Shown here piece by piece: positions 46,381 to 57,800 of a DNA stretch of 64,000 bases. The position numbers and the translations under genes are program-made. Origin of the DNA: Chinchilla lanigera (taxonomy: Eukaryota; Chordata; Mammalia; Rodentia; Chinchillidae). Every line of letters starts with the position of its first letter. Positions within the stretch are counted from its first letter, which is position 1. The stretch spans positions 23,257,087 to 23,321,086 of the forward strand of contig NW_004955417.1 in NCBI RefSeq assembly GCF_000276665.1, read 5' to 3'. Under the pieces are notes generated by a model, which saw nothing but the letters and a program-made list of their open reading frames with translations, searched no databases and was not told the origin of the DNA.

Positions 46381-48870
46381 CTGGGAAATAAATTTACTGA
46401 CATTTGGTATATGTCAAAGTGTTTTTATTGTATCCTGATTTTTATTTGGCACAGTATCAAATATTAACTTGAAAATAATTTCCTTTCATATTTTTGAAGA
46501 TACTTGTTCATTGCTTTCTAGTTGCCAGCCTTTCCTTTGATGAAATCTTTTGGTTCTTTCTTTTTCATTTTGACCTGGAGATGTAGAATATTCTTTTAGC
46601 CCTCACCACTCAAATTTCTCTGTGATGTACATTGGTGTGAATCTCTTTCTGTTCATTGCATCATGTACCTGATGATTTTCTTTTCTCTAGAAATGAATAT
46701 ATTTCAGGTGTGGCATTTTTAAATACTATTTCACTAATTTTTTTCTTTCCCATGCTTCTATATGTTTTTTGGGTACCTTATAATTTTGTATATGTATTTA
46801 CAAATGGTACACAAAAATACACTGAAAACACTATAAACTCCCCAATGCACATATCATGAAAGATGAAAGAAAGTCACAAAATTAGAGTACCTGTTATGTG
46901 CATGTAGGTTCTACACACAAGTCAGTGTATATTCAGTTCAATTCAGTAATGTGACATTTTCTTTGGGATTTTTGTATTATATTGAATGAACTTTTCTTAC
47001 ATACATTTTTCTTTTTCATAGTATCCTTGTCCAGTTTTGGATTCAAGTTTTACCACACCTTTAAAATGACATTGAAGGAAGTACTAGCTTTCTGTGTTGC
47101 CATAATAAATTGAGAGCTTAAACCACAGAGATGTATTTCCACACCATTCTGGAGCCTAGATGTGAGATCAAGGTGTGACAAGGCCCAACTCCCACAGGAG
47201 GAAAAGACCAGAGAGTCTGTTTCCTGCTTTGCGTGCTCTGCCTGGGTCCCATCATGCTGATCTCTGGTGCTGTGCATATAGCCTCCTCCTCTTCTGTCCC
47301 AAATCTCTGTCTTGTAATAGGGACACATGTGACTGCTACACTGGTCCCCCAAACAGGTGAGCTCCTTCTCTAAAGATCCTTTGGATAATCACATATTTTT
47401 CTATCTTTTGTAATATTCACTTCTTTGTCATATGAGTTAATGCTGTTTCAAGTATAAGGACTTGTGCATATTTGGGGAATCACCGTTCAACTCATTGCAA
47501 GGAGGCTTATCTCCTATTTTATATTCTGGAGTGATTTTTATAAAATGGAGAGTAACTATTCCATGAAAATTTTTACACCTCCCCCACACTTTGAACTACT
47601 AACTTACATAACTAATTACAATGAATGACATTAAATTAATTATTCAATTTCCTTAACATTTATAAATCTAGATAAGTTTTCCTTCTCATTCTGAGTTACT
47701 TTGGGCAAAATCTGTTCTCCCAGAAAAATATTCAGTTTCCCTGAGTTTTCAGAATATTGACATAATGGCAGTTGCAACATTCACTTGGGATTTTTCCACG
47801 GCTATTGAATTTCCAATACAGTATGTTCTTTTTGTGACAAATCCTATTTGTGAAAATTTTCTATACTTTCTAGATAAATCTTGCCTAACATACTTCAGTG
47901 CATTATTATGATAAATAAAATAATTTTAATTTTGTTAAGTCACTATTCTGTGTTTGTTTGCAATTTTTACTCTCATCATTATTTTTTTCTGTTTACCTTC
48001 TTGGAGTATTTGGTTGCTTTTTAAAACCATCTTGAGTTGTATATTATACTCTTATTTCATTAATGTCATCCTTTCATTTTTTTCTAGATGAGTTAGATGT
48101 ATTTGTAAAATTTGACATGTAGTGTTTTTATTATTTTTCAGCTGTTTTATACAACCCATGAGTTATATAGATGGACCCTTTCATTTTTTGAAGTACATTT
48201 GTGCAATAGCTTTCTAATTTTATTACATTATTGTTAGGGAATGAGATCCATATGAGTTCTTTGATATTTGTTGAGAATTATATTATGAACTAATGTTTGT
48301 TCAATTTTGGAAAATGATTATTATGAAATTAAACATACTGTGTACTGTCTAATTCTTGCATATCAATCTAATGCAGTTGTTATCTTTTGGCCTTGCTGTT
48401 AAAAATACGCATCACATTTTTTCAATTTTAAATCCCCACTAGTTTTTTGATTGATGTAGATATATTATATGTTGTTAACATGCAAAAATCACTTGTATGT
48501 CTGCTTAACTATTCCTTTCATTGTTTTATAATAATATTCTACATTTCTCTTTGGCCACAAGTAATTACTCTGATATTAACAGAATCATATTAGCTTCACT
48601 TATGTATTTTCCAAGCCTACCTTTAAATCTTTTATCTCTTAAATGTATACTTCTGTACATATTTGAATAATTGTTCCTGATCCATATGCATGTTTTATTC
48701 TCTTTTATTTTGAACTTTTTCTGTTTTTCTGCTTTCTATTGATTATCCTTTGCTCTTTATTCACACATTTCTGCACAGCTTCCTTAGTCTACATAATTTA
48801 TAATGTATTTCTACTTAAATTTTTTCACCTAAGATCATTTACCTGACCTTTCTGTGTACATCATTCTGAG
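46381..48870 (-). mobile_element. long antisense L1-type LINE, split by an MST/MLT1-like LTR
   Basis: Left of the LTR, 'tagtatccttgtccagtttt' and 'aaatgacattgaaggaagta' are the complement of a well-known L1 ORF2 reverse-transcriptase segment. Right of the LTR it resumes with 'ggcttatctcctattttata' and 'ctggagtgatttttataaaa'. AT-rich antisense LINE text continues to about 48870 ('tttcacctaagatcattt'). All frames are broken. Outer limits are approximate and more than one old LINE may be present. Confidence 0.65.
47084..47499 (-). mobile_element. MST/MLT1-like MaLR LTR, antisense
   Basis: 'gtgttgccataataaattga', 'gcttaaaccacagagatgta', 'cattctggagcctagatgtg' and 'agatcaaggtg' are followed at the far right by 'tttggggaatcaccgttcaa'. 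This order is the complement of MST/MLT1 LTRs. It interrupts L1 ORF2. The frames at 47050-47360 fall within it. The TSD is not clear. Confidence 0.75.
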
Positions 48871-48924
48871 TTTCTTTATCCTGGGAAAGGAGTTGATAGT
48901 AAAGTACTCTTAAAGAGTCACCTC

Positions 48925-49045
48925 ACTGTTAAAATTAAACTAGGCAATATATTTAACACTTGCAGTATTTAGCATAATATCAGACTTACAGTAAATGCCC
49001 AACATTTAAAAGTAGGTTGTGATGATTGCTATCACTTTTTGAGTC
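48925..49045 (+). mobile_element. MIR SINE 3' fragment
   Basis: 'taaactaggcaatatattta', 'acacttgcagtatttagcat' and 'acttacagtaaatgcccaac' fit the MIR 3' half. Short and diverged. Confidence 0.5.
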
Positions 49046-49129
49046 TTTTGCCATATGTATCTGAAAATCTTTCCAGACATTCCACTCACTGAAAAAATTT
49101 GAGAAATTGTCTATTCCGGGCAACACGAG

Positions 49130-49350
49130 TTTGCTGGTGCGCAGGGAGTTTAATTATGCACCTTTCTGTCAAAGCCTTTAGCGGGAAGTCAGGCTATCAG
49201 CACCGTAGGAAATGGATTGATTAGCTCAGTCAAGATCGTCCTCAAAGATGACTCCAAAAATACATCTGACAGCTTGTGGCTGAGGAAATCAGTCAGCCTT
49301 TAGGAGTGGGAGGAGTCAGGTGGAGGGATCATTTTCTCTGAATTATTAGT
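49130..49350. other. repeat-free block, candidate conserved noncoding element
   Basis: No repeat is recognised. The motif-dense text includes 'gtttaattatgcacc', 'tgtcaaagcctttagcggg' and 'gattgattagctcagtcaag' with TAATTA and TGATTAG cores. CpG sites are kept despite the AT-rich setting. Conservation is untested. Confidence 0.35.
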
Positions 49351-49563
49351 TCTGTAGAAAGATATTATATGATAACCCCATGTGGAGAATCCTTCCTCTT
49401 ACTTGCTGAGTTTTAAAAATATCTCCTCAAAATATACTCCAAGGATACTTTGCTTCATTCTCCAGAATTTGCAGGTATTTATTTGATGTTCTGAATACAT
49501 AATTTTCACATAGATGATACACTGCAGAATCAGTAGTAATTCTTATGAAAAAATACACTACAG
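49351..49563. other. unassigned sequence
   Basis: No feature recognised. Confidence 0.3.
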
Positions 49564-50160
49564 GGGGCCATTTTGAAACACTAGGCAGAGGGGCCATTTT
49601 GAAACGCTAGGTCAAACATAAAAGAGGATCTGTTTCACAGAACCAGGTAATGTGGTGCAGACCAATGGCCCACGTTTCTCAAGTGACACATATACCGAGG
49701 TAACGTATCCAAAAGACTGTGCCAAACGCAAACCAAAATATAAGCACAAATCTCTGCGAAAGGAGCTTTTGCTCAGGATTAAAGAATGGGATTGCAATCT
49801 GGACCACGTATGGCACAGGCTAGGGCGACATCTGGTATATCCAGGGCACAAGGGAAAGGTTGAAGGGCTTTATTTGCTCTCAAAATTCTATACAAATTAC
49901 TTTGCATGAACATTTATTGGCAGCTTGGGAGAGGTGGCAAGCTCTAACGGGCCGGTGACAGCAGTTACTGAATAAAGCTGGTCCTAAGGTTATAATTGCC
50001 AATGCTGACATCCGTGGCCAGGTAAACATAGTCTCAAAAACATGGCAGATTATTTCTTTGGACTGGCTCTGTGTGATAGCTCCTGGACAGGCTTCAAGAC
50101 AGGAGCAATGCCCCTTCCTTCCTATGGTCCCCCTCCTGCACTTTAGTGGGATGTGACAGG
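49564..50160 (+). other. unassigned block beginning with a 26-bp tandem duplication
   Basis: It opens with two 26-base units (49564-49589 and 49590-49615) that agree at about 22 positions. A CpG-containing, evenly composed stretch follows, with an 85-codon frame open at 49652-49909. The frame starts at GTG, is Lys/Arg- and Tyr-rich, and has no domain I recognise. The composition differs from the AT-rich LINE on its left. It could be an endogenous retroviral LTR or internal remnant, or an unclassified repeat. Confidence 0.35.
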
Positions 50161-50333
50161 GATGACTCCATTATGCATAATAAATTTTCACAGCTTATAA
50201 GACAATATATTCTCCTCTGCCTCTTTTTGTGCTTGACTGACTAATGGCTTACCAATCCAGCTGACCAAAAGCAAAACTGAAATCATATTTGTCTCTACCT
50301 GTAGCAAGTATGTCTGATTCATCAGATTCTGAT

Positions 50334-50497
50334 TTTCTCTCTCTCTCTCACTCTCTCTTCATCCCTCCCTCTCTGTCTCTGACTCTGTCTCTGTCTCCAT
50401 CTCTCTCTCTCTCTCTTCTCTCTCTCTCTGTCTCTCTCTCATTCTGTCTGTCACTGTCTCTGTCTCTGTCTCTCTGTCTCTCTGTCTCTCTCTCTCC
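50334..50497. repeat. CT-rich (TCTCTG)n low-complexity tract
   Basis: An imperfect polypyrimidine tract of CTCT, CTGTCT and CCCTCT units. The Ser-Leu frame on plus and the Arg-Asp-Glu frame on minus are repeat translations. Confidence 0.95.
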
Positions 50498-50802
50498 TGC
50501 CAGTTTCAGGTAGTAAGCCACCATCTCACAAGCTAGCTCATTCAATTCTTGGATAGCTGTAACACTAACAAAGATAAAGTCCTAACTTGATCATTCAAAA
50601 TGGTACTTAATTTATGTCATGAACTTCCACTGGTGTATTTTCCATATGATATTCATGCAATATGCTGAGAAAATTATAGACAAGATATGATTCAGAGCAG
50701 AACTTGCAATGCATCACTGAAGATTTGCATGTTAATCTGTACACTCTGGGTATAGTCATTGTAAGAAGCCTTGAGTTATATCTTGACACATATTTCAGTG
50801 GT

Positions 50803-50824
50803 TCTCCACCACCACCACCACCAG
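50803..50824. repeat. (CCA)n microsatellite
   Basis: About seven CAC/CCA trinucleotides in a row. Confidence 0.9.
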
Positions 50825-52177
50825 TGATAAAGTGGAGCCTGTGAACTGGTGTTGAACTGAAAATTGTTTATTTTTATTCTGAAGCAAAATAAACAGAAAT
50901 CAAAAGCAATCATGCAATTACTTAAAGGGGTTTAATGTCAGTTTAGTCTCATAATGAAGCATTTGGCCAGCATTTTGTATATCTTCATTTCCTTTCCTAA
51001 TTATTCATCTTGAAGGAGTTTTTAAAAATTGGTCTGTGATAGAATATATTTCTTCAAAAAATAGGTCTTCTACAGAAATACTCTGGGAAATGCTAACTAT
51101 GGGAGAAGCTATCTTTGGGAGAAGGTAGCAGCTCCTTGATCTCCAGGGTCATCTGGGCCCTGGTCCCGCCCAGATCTCAGCAACACCACCTGCCACTCCC
51201 TCGGCCCTCCCCAGTGCCCAAGTCTTGCCCTGTAAAATCATAACAATCACTTACTAACACTGGGCCCCTGCATTCTTGCTGTGCATAGTCTCCACTGGCT
51301 GCTAAATTTCTACTCATTAATTGATCCCAACTTTTCTGTATGAGTCAGGGCCCCAAGTGACAAACACACAACACAAATCATTTAAACTGGGAAGAGCTCA
51401 TGGGCAAAAGTGGAGTTAGCTTCAGCTTAGCAGGATGCTCTCTCTCTCCCTCTTTCTCATTCTGTCTCCTTCTCTCTTCCTTCATCCTTCCCCCAATTCA
51501 GTTTGTCTGCCTTCTCTCAACTCTTTTTTTTTTTATTATTATTTTTTATTGCAGACAGAGTTGCAGCACTGAGCAGGAGATGCTGTCGGACCCAACTTAA
51601 GAGGGCAACAGAGCAGAAATGATGTCTTCCTTGGTCTCAGATAAAATCATCTAAGGAAAACTCTAATCAGTCTCCATCAGCTCATTTGATTTTTGACCTT
51701 TGGGCAAATTTTCATGGTGAAGAAAGGAGGACATCCTTTGTAATCGGTCCTTTATAGCTCCACCTGCAAGATCATTGTAAAATGCAAGTGCAATTCCATC
51801 TACCTGCTTCTGTAAGACCTCTCTTTCTCCTTTGTCTGTAAGGAAAAAAACTTAAGATATTTGCTATTTCCCATCACATCTACTGCTGGAGTAAACAATG
51901 CACTTATTGCCTGCCTTTGTGTCTTTCACATACTAAAATGTCCCTGCCTACCAGTCCTGGGGGAAATCCCTAAAAATCTCTTAAAATGAACTGAGATATA
52001 GCCTTCTGGGAAAATTTTTTCAGATTATCCTTAAATAAAGCTATTACCTACTAGCTGAGACTCTTTCTCACATCGTATGCTTTTGCTAGTGCTCTTGTAA
52101 CACTTTTCTACTAACGTGTTCTTTTGTCCTAACACGTTTTCTACTAAATACTTTGAGTTTCTTCCCATTGCCTAAGG
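50825..52177. other. unassigned sequence
   Basis: Includes a GC-richer part at 51130-51230 and a second CT-rich stretch at 51435-51500. No gene or clear transposon is recognised. Confidence 0.35.
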
Positions 52178-52428
52178 CAGTGGTGGAGAACCTATGACAC
52201 TCATGCTGCAGTGAGCATGCAGAGCTCTGTTGGCACTTGAGCCCAGTCATCTCAGCTGCTGAGCACTGGATAACAGTTGTTTGTTTTTTTAAACTAAAGC
52301 CTCCATATTTGGGTTTAATTGCCATATTGGCACTCTGCAATAAATATGTAGGTTTGGGGTGCAGTTTAGGCACTTGCGGTTTAGGTTTGGATTGCAGTTT
52401 AGGCACTCTAAAAGTTTAACCATCACTG
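52178..52428. mobile_element. small non-autonomous hAT-like DNA element
   Basis: The 251-bp element begins CAGTGGTGGAGAACCTAT and its other end, complemented, reads CAGTGATGGTTAAACTTT. These are imperfect terminal inverted repeats (13 of 18) with the CAGTG start typical of several hAT families. The right part has a tandem pair of 33-base units (52349-52381 and 52382-52414), both containing 'gcagtttaggcac'. The 8-bp flanks do not match, so a TSD is not confirmed. There is no transposase frame. Confidence 0.6.
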
Positions 52429-52569
52429 AAATAACATTTAGCCCATAGTGGATGCTCAATTTGAAAGAAACCATAGCATAGAATTGTAGAGAACTTACCA
52501 GTGCACTCTCAGAGACTCACACAGTGCTTAACACATAGTGACTGCTAACTGAATCAGCACTGAGGATTG
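52429..52569. other. MIR/L2-like scraps
   Basis: 'tttagcccatagtggatgct' and 'gtgcttaacacatagtgact' resemble MIR/L2 3' phrases, but are too short to assign. Confidence 0.35.
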
Positions 52570-52900
52570 TATTACCTGCATTTCCCATTGCTGGAACAAA
52601 ACACCTGGCACCCATAACTTGAAGAGATGTTTATTTGGTTCACAGTTTCAGGAGATTCAGTCTATGGTCAGCTGGGTCTAAGATGGAACCATCATGGTGG
52701 AAGAACATGGCCAAAGACGCTACTTACTTCATGGCAACCAGGAACAGAGCACAAAAACAGTGCTAGAAAGAAGGGCTCAGACACCAGATATATTACCCGA
52801 GATCATGCCTCCATGACCTACTCAGACACACCCAGAAATGTGCTTTATGTTCATTAGCTGGGTATTTCTTAATCCAATCAATTAACAGCCACAAAAATGA
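52570..52900 (-). mobile_element. MaLR-type LTR, antisense
   Basis: 'cccattgctggaacaaaaca', 'gagatgtttatttggttcac', 'ttcaggagattcagtctatg' and 'atggaaccatcatggtgg' follow the complement of the MaLR 3' end and body seen elsewhere in this window, especially the copy at 35414. Diverged; no TSD found. Confidence 0.7.
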
Positions 52901-52929
52901 ATAGCTAAACAACTGAATAAACAAATTGG

Positions 52930-53520
52930 GTAAAAATATGTACAGAGGAAGCACCCTTGATAATGGGGCAGTGTGCCAAGACACAATCTGGTAAAAAGAG
53001 TTGGCTGGTATTGTGGGCTGTGTGGGCCTTATCTTTGTACCTTCCTTCTCTACAATGTGTACAACTTGTTGGGTGCAAAACAAGGGAACAGGTGCTATTT
53101 AACTTACAGTGGGCCTGGAGCCATAGACTGAGGCTCAGAGCTTTGGCTGAGTTCTATTGAGTCTTTGGTAACCACAGGTCAACTCATACCCCTTGCAACA
53201 CTTGGGATATGGAAGACAGGGATCTTCTACTCCATTCCCCTGGATAAATACAAGGAAACATCCATCACTACAAGAGCCTTCTGCACAGATTCTCATGAGG
53301 CATAAACAGCCAGCTAATGATGTAGCTCTGCAGAGACAGGCGCTGCAGGAAGAGTGTATATCTTGTATATGGGGTTGGATTGGACTGGGCAGCAAGAAAG
53401 AGAGGGGGACCGCTGAGACTCATATCGTGAATAATAATAAAGTCAGTTCATGATAACCATTGCCGTGGTGAGGAGCTGTTTCTGTCTCTCTAGAGCGTAC
53501 ATAACTTATCATTAGTTGTC
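52930..53520 (+). mobile_element. possible retroviral-type LTR
   Basis: The stretch has even composition, several overlapping open frames and, near its end, a poly(A) signal in 'aataataataaagtcag'. A G/T-rich then C/T-rich region ('gaggagctgtttctgtctct') follows, which would suit R-U5. I cannot name a family or find ends, so this is tentative. Confidence 0.3.
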
Positions 53521-54239
53521 ATTTCCACAGTGTCAGGCTGACACAACCCGAGCAGTCATTAACATCTCAAAGCTGCACACATGGAAGAGCGATACCTTAG
53601 CTGTTTATTTCTGCTCAGTGAGAGCTAGCAATGATCCCTCAGGTCCTTCTTGGCAGGGATTTCGTGCCACCATCGGAAACAGGAAGTCAGTTATATTTGG
53701 ATTATGGCCTTGAAGTGTCTTAGTGGAAAAGATGCCACAATCTGATTAGAAATAATTACTTTCAGAAGAGTTTCTTAAAGTCTGATATTTTCATTATTAC
53801 TGAATATCCTTGTATAAAAATACTTGACAACTATTTTGTCAGTCTCCTGTAAAGTCCCTTGGAAAAAGTTTCTATCAGTTTGACGCCGATCAATGCATAT
53901 ACATACAGAGCTGTTCCAAAATGTGTTTTGTGTTTTAGGTGATCATGTGCAAGAATACACTAGAATGTTGTGATCCCTGGGACGGAATCCCATAGGAATA
54001 GAAATAACTTGGACAAATTAATTTTACTATTATTATTCATTAAAAAACGATGACTATAATTATGACATTGGACTATACCAATAGGATCCAACCTCCTACA
54101 TTGCCTAACAAATAGTAAACGGTCAAAATCACTAAGCATTTAAAAAAAAACAAATGAGTTAACTACTGTAGACCTGTGAGTACATGACTATAAATACAAA
54201 GGCTGGAGTGAAATCCTGAGAAATATAGGAAATTCAATA
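53521..54239. other. unassigned sequence
   Basis: No feature recognised; AT-rich from 53740. Confidence 0.35.
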
Positions 54240-54590
54240 AATGCTCTATTTTCTCTCAAATATTCACTGGTTTTCAAATACATCAGCGGCTCAGCCTCCA
54301 TTGTCTTGGTCCACACATTGCTCTTGCTGCCTGGAATGACCTCCTCCACATATCCATATAATAAATTCCTGTACCATTTATACTCCTCCCCGCCCTAATG
54401 GCAGAATGTGTCATTCTCCCCTGCACGCCACACTGTAAGTTGCAGATCCCAGTCCATGTTGATTCCTGACCACACTCTAGTGATGTCTGCATCGTGAACT
54501 TCATCCTCCTCCCAAGGCCAGAGGTGCATCTCTCACCTTTGTATTTCCGGTGCTTGCCTATGGATAGGACTCAATGCATGTTTATTTTTA
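54240..54590 (+). mobile_element. L2 LINE 3' region
   Basis: 'cattgctcttgctgcctgga', 'atgacctcctccacatatcc', 'aatgtgtcattctcccctgc' and 'atgcatgtttatttttaaaa' follow the L2 3' region in order, from the 'ttgctgttccctctgcctgga' phrase to the terminus. Diverged. Confidence 0.7.
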
Positions 54591-55019
54591 AAAAATGTTT
54601 CACTATAGACAAGAATAAGATTTGTATACAGCCAGAACTGATACACTGAAAGTAACAGCACTTTGCCTCAAATCTAAAATATTTAAAAACACCTAGCACT
54701 TGCCTCTGAAATCCTGGGAAAACTTATACCTGGTTTTACGTAATGCCAGCACCTGTGTTCTTGCCCCCAAGTCCCAAGGTGCAGCAGGGGCCACGGAACA
54801 TCCTGATGCCAGGAGAGGAAGCTCCTGAGAGAGGCAGCTTGTCCTAATACTTGCAAGTGCCAGGGAGGAAGCTGGCCTAGAAAGGTTGTAACGGAAGCAG
54901 AGAGAAGGAAGTAAAACTTCTTCCCTTTAGGCTCTACTCTGCCCGGATGTCCGGGGTCGCTGGCACACAGGAGAGCTTGCTTTGATGTTTCACTGGGTCA
55001 CTCTCCACAGCTGGCACAC
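54591..55019. other. unassigned sequence
   Basis: GC-richer around 54770-54970. No feature recognised. Confidence 0.35.
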
Positions 55020-55135
55020 GCGAGCCATTCTGAACAGAGACTACAGACTCTGCAAGGGGAATTTAAGTTTTGCTTCCCACCACAGTCAGGCACAGAGCAG
55101 ATATGCAATAAATACTTAATGAACAAAGAATACGA
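55020..55135 (+). mobile_element. L2 LINE 3' terminus
   Basis: 'ccacagtcaggcacagagca' then 'gatatgcaataaatacttaa' and 'tgaacaaagaa' is the L2 terminal phrase (cctggcacatagt...caataaatatttgttgaatga), diverged. Confidence 0.6.
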
Positions 55136-55779
55136 AGCCAAAGCAATTATACTGCTGGAGTGAAGCTTCCAGCTCTCTCCAGGAAGTGGAGGGATCTCAC
55201 ACTTTTTTAAAAGACACAGTGGACTAAATCCAAGCAGCAATTTTGTTTCAGTCTCAGAACAATATTTTACATATATTTTAGCGGTTTTGACAGTGTTACT
55301 TTTGAGCAGACTTTCAATGAATCCACAAAATTGAACATATTAAAAGTAAAACATCCACAATAAAACAAGAAGATCCAGATGTCCAGAATCATGTACACAG
55401 GGGTGGTGTGATTGGTGTCATCACTAGATATAGATATCTTGCTTTTTTAAGGATCCACCAGAAGTATCAGTTCTTCTGTTTAATCCTCCTATAGCTCAGT
55501 TCTATACATACACAACAAATAAATTCTCTTTTAAAGTGACATCAGTGTAAATTTTCAGTTAATAAGCTTATTGTCAACTGACACTTCCAGCAAACTTGCT
55601 CTACTCTTTACCATGTTTCATCTTGGTATAGCACGGTTATTTTTTAAATAGAAACTTTAGGACCTACTTTGGTTTACCAGTGATGGAAAAGCATTTTGAT
55701 ATCGTTCACTTTTTCAAGAGATCCAACTTCTCTCTATGACTTCACACTTTTACTTGAGCTTATTTTTACCTCCGACTTC
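55136..55779. other. unassigned AT-rich sequence
   Basis: No feature recognised. Confidence 0.35.
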
Positions 55780-56060
55780 TCAAGCATCAGGAGGGAGGTG
55801 AATGCAGAACTTCACTGAAGGAATGCTTCTTATTCGGAGTCTTATCCCCGACATTCTCTCTGGCATAAAGGAGCTCTCTAAAAGGTCCCTTAAATACTTC
55901 AAATCTCCAGGCAGTGCTACTTTAATGTCTTTTAAAGTCTGAAAAGCCTTTCCCCGCTGGCTGTCCCCGCCGCACCCCCGAGTGGCTTTGCTGAACTGCA
56001 TGGCATCTCTGCTGCTCCTGTCTTTGATCTTGCACGCAGTGAACTGCAGTCCTTGGGCCC
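55780..56060 (-). other. CpG-containing block with a 73-codon ATG frame
   Basis: On the minus strand an ATG at 56001 opens a 73-residue frame to a stop at 55780. Its start is MQFSKATRGCGGDSQRGKAF and it contains GDLKYLRDLLESSF, a plausible helix. The first 60 bases are unusually CpG-rich for this window ('cccccgagtgg', 'ccccgccgcac' on plus). I recognise no protein family and see no promoter or splice evidence. It may be a short exon, an old pseudogene piece or chance. Confidence 0.25.
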
Positions 56061-57024
56061 TGGACTAAAGACAACTCCCAGCACTTACATAAAGTCTACT
56101 TTGAGCACTCTGCCAAGGACTTGGGAGACACTTTTTTTCAAAGAAACAAATACATTTGGTTTCCAGAGTTAGCAGGAGGGCAGGTCCACTTTCTTTTATT
56201 TTTTTCTTTTCTTTACTTCTCTGCCTGTTCTTTGTCTCAACCTGAGATGTAGCTAATTATACACAGGCACTGGGGGGGGCCTGTCTCCAAAATCACTTCT
56301 TCACTCAGACTGTACGTCAGGAAGAAATCTAGGTCAGCGTTATCTTCCAGAAATGCAAGTTAATGGAATAGCCTCTGCCTCCTTGTTGGGGCTAACAAGC
56401 CTTAAAATGTGGCAGCAAAGGAAGAAATGCTGCTCACAGGCTCACAACTGGTGAAAATGTATTCCTTCTCAGACGGTAGAAATCGATTTTCTGAGGCCTT
56501 GCAGTGTCCCGAAATGCTGCCGATGTTAAATCCCTGAAGTGTCTACATAGAACAAGCCGATCTGAGTGCCAGGATCGAACTGCTGTTGGTGCTGGAGATA
56601 ATCAGAGCAGCTGCTTTGCCAACAGCAGCTTGGCAGTCAGTTCTAGCACAGGACCTGAGCTCAATAGCCTGCCTCGGTGCAAATACAGTCTGTGTTACTA
56701 GAGTTCCTCCATGGACCAGGGTTGGCCAACATCTAAGTCTATAAAGGCAAGTGTCTGTGGAATTCAGTGCAGCCTAGGTAGAAATCAGTTCACATAAGAA
56801 TGAACGGAAGTGCAATCATCAGTAACGTATTTCTACCTACTGGCATCTGACCCACTCTGCCAGGTCTCCCTGTCCCAGCAGGACATCACTCTACAGTTCT
56901 CCTGACCTCATGTTACATTTCAAAATTGCATACATTTTAAATAATTAATTCCCCACATGGGTATTGTGTACCCCATGCTCTACTACTGAGAGTTTTACAA
57001 ATAATCTTTCCGTTTTTCATTTGT
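56061..57024. other. repeat-poor sequence, candidate conserved element at 56340-56720
   Basis: No repeat is recognised from 56340 to 56720, which keeps several CpGs and mixed composition ('aagccgatctgagtgccagg', 'gacggtagaaatcgat'). A short G8 run lies at 56271. A regulatory role is only a possibility. Confidence 0.3.
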
Positions 57025-57800
57025 AAGAAACATATTTATTGAGCACCTGTCAATTACTTTAAGCCCTGGTGATCAAGTTTCACAGAGGTTCTGTGCTAGG
57101 GTGGAGACACGGATAATATTCATGTGTGATTCATTAATTCACTCCAGAAAATAAATGATAATAAAAATAGCCTCGAGTAAGATGTTGTTGAGAGAGGCAG
57201 GTAGTGGAGGTGTTCAAGGAAAGCTCTAAACAACCACATGAATTATCAGGGACACGAGTGACGCAGAAATGCGAGCAGAGACATTTCTAAGCAGACAGAA
57301 CGAGAAGGCCCAAAGCCCTTACTTAGCTCACATTTGGTGCCTTTCAGAAATGTCCAGAAGCAAGTGAGGAGGAAAAGTGATGAGAGATGAGGTCAAACAG
57401 AAAGTCAGGGATCTGGTCACGTACAGCCCTAGAGCCCGTGGTATGGAGTTTGCATTGTACTTATTTATAGGACAGCAAGGACCCTTCTTGTGCATCATAT
57501 ATGCCACCCCACTGATTGTTGAGTGAAGAATAGATGGTAGGAGCTCTGTGTAGAAAGAAAGAGACAGGAGGCTCTGGCAACAGCTCAGGTTACAAAGCAT
57601 GCCAGGGCAGGAAGGTGGGCTTGGGGCACATTTGCAGGTACAGCTACTGAGATATGCTCATTTGCTCATTCCGTAATTCTTTGAGATGAAAGGATGGAGA
57701 GGGTGGGGCAGAGGTATGAGGCATTTGAAGGTGGATTTAATAAGTTCACTTAGTAATAATCCAGGGAAGTAGACAAATCAGAGCTGATAGGGAAATCAGC
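57025..57800 (-). mobile_element. long antisense L2 LINE
   Basis: It opens with the complement of the 3' terminus ('acatatttattgagcacctg', 'ctttaagccctggtgatcaa'). It continues through 'gagacatttctaagcagaca', 'gaaggcccaaagccctta', 'gatctggtcacgtacagccc' and 'gtatggagtttgcattgtac'. The order matches the reverse complement of the L2 3' end into its ORF region. Non-coding and ancient. Confidence 0.7.

Noticed and set aside
49652..49909. 85-codon frame as a retroviral protein remnant
   Set aside because: No motif of Gag, Pol or Env could be identified by eye; kept only as part of an unclassified block.
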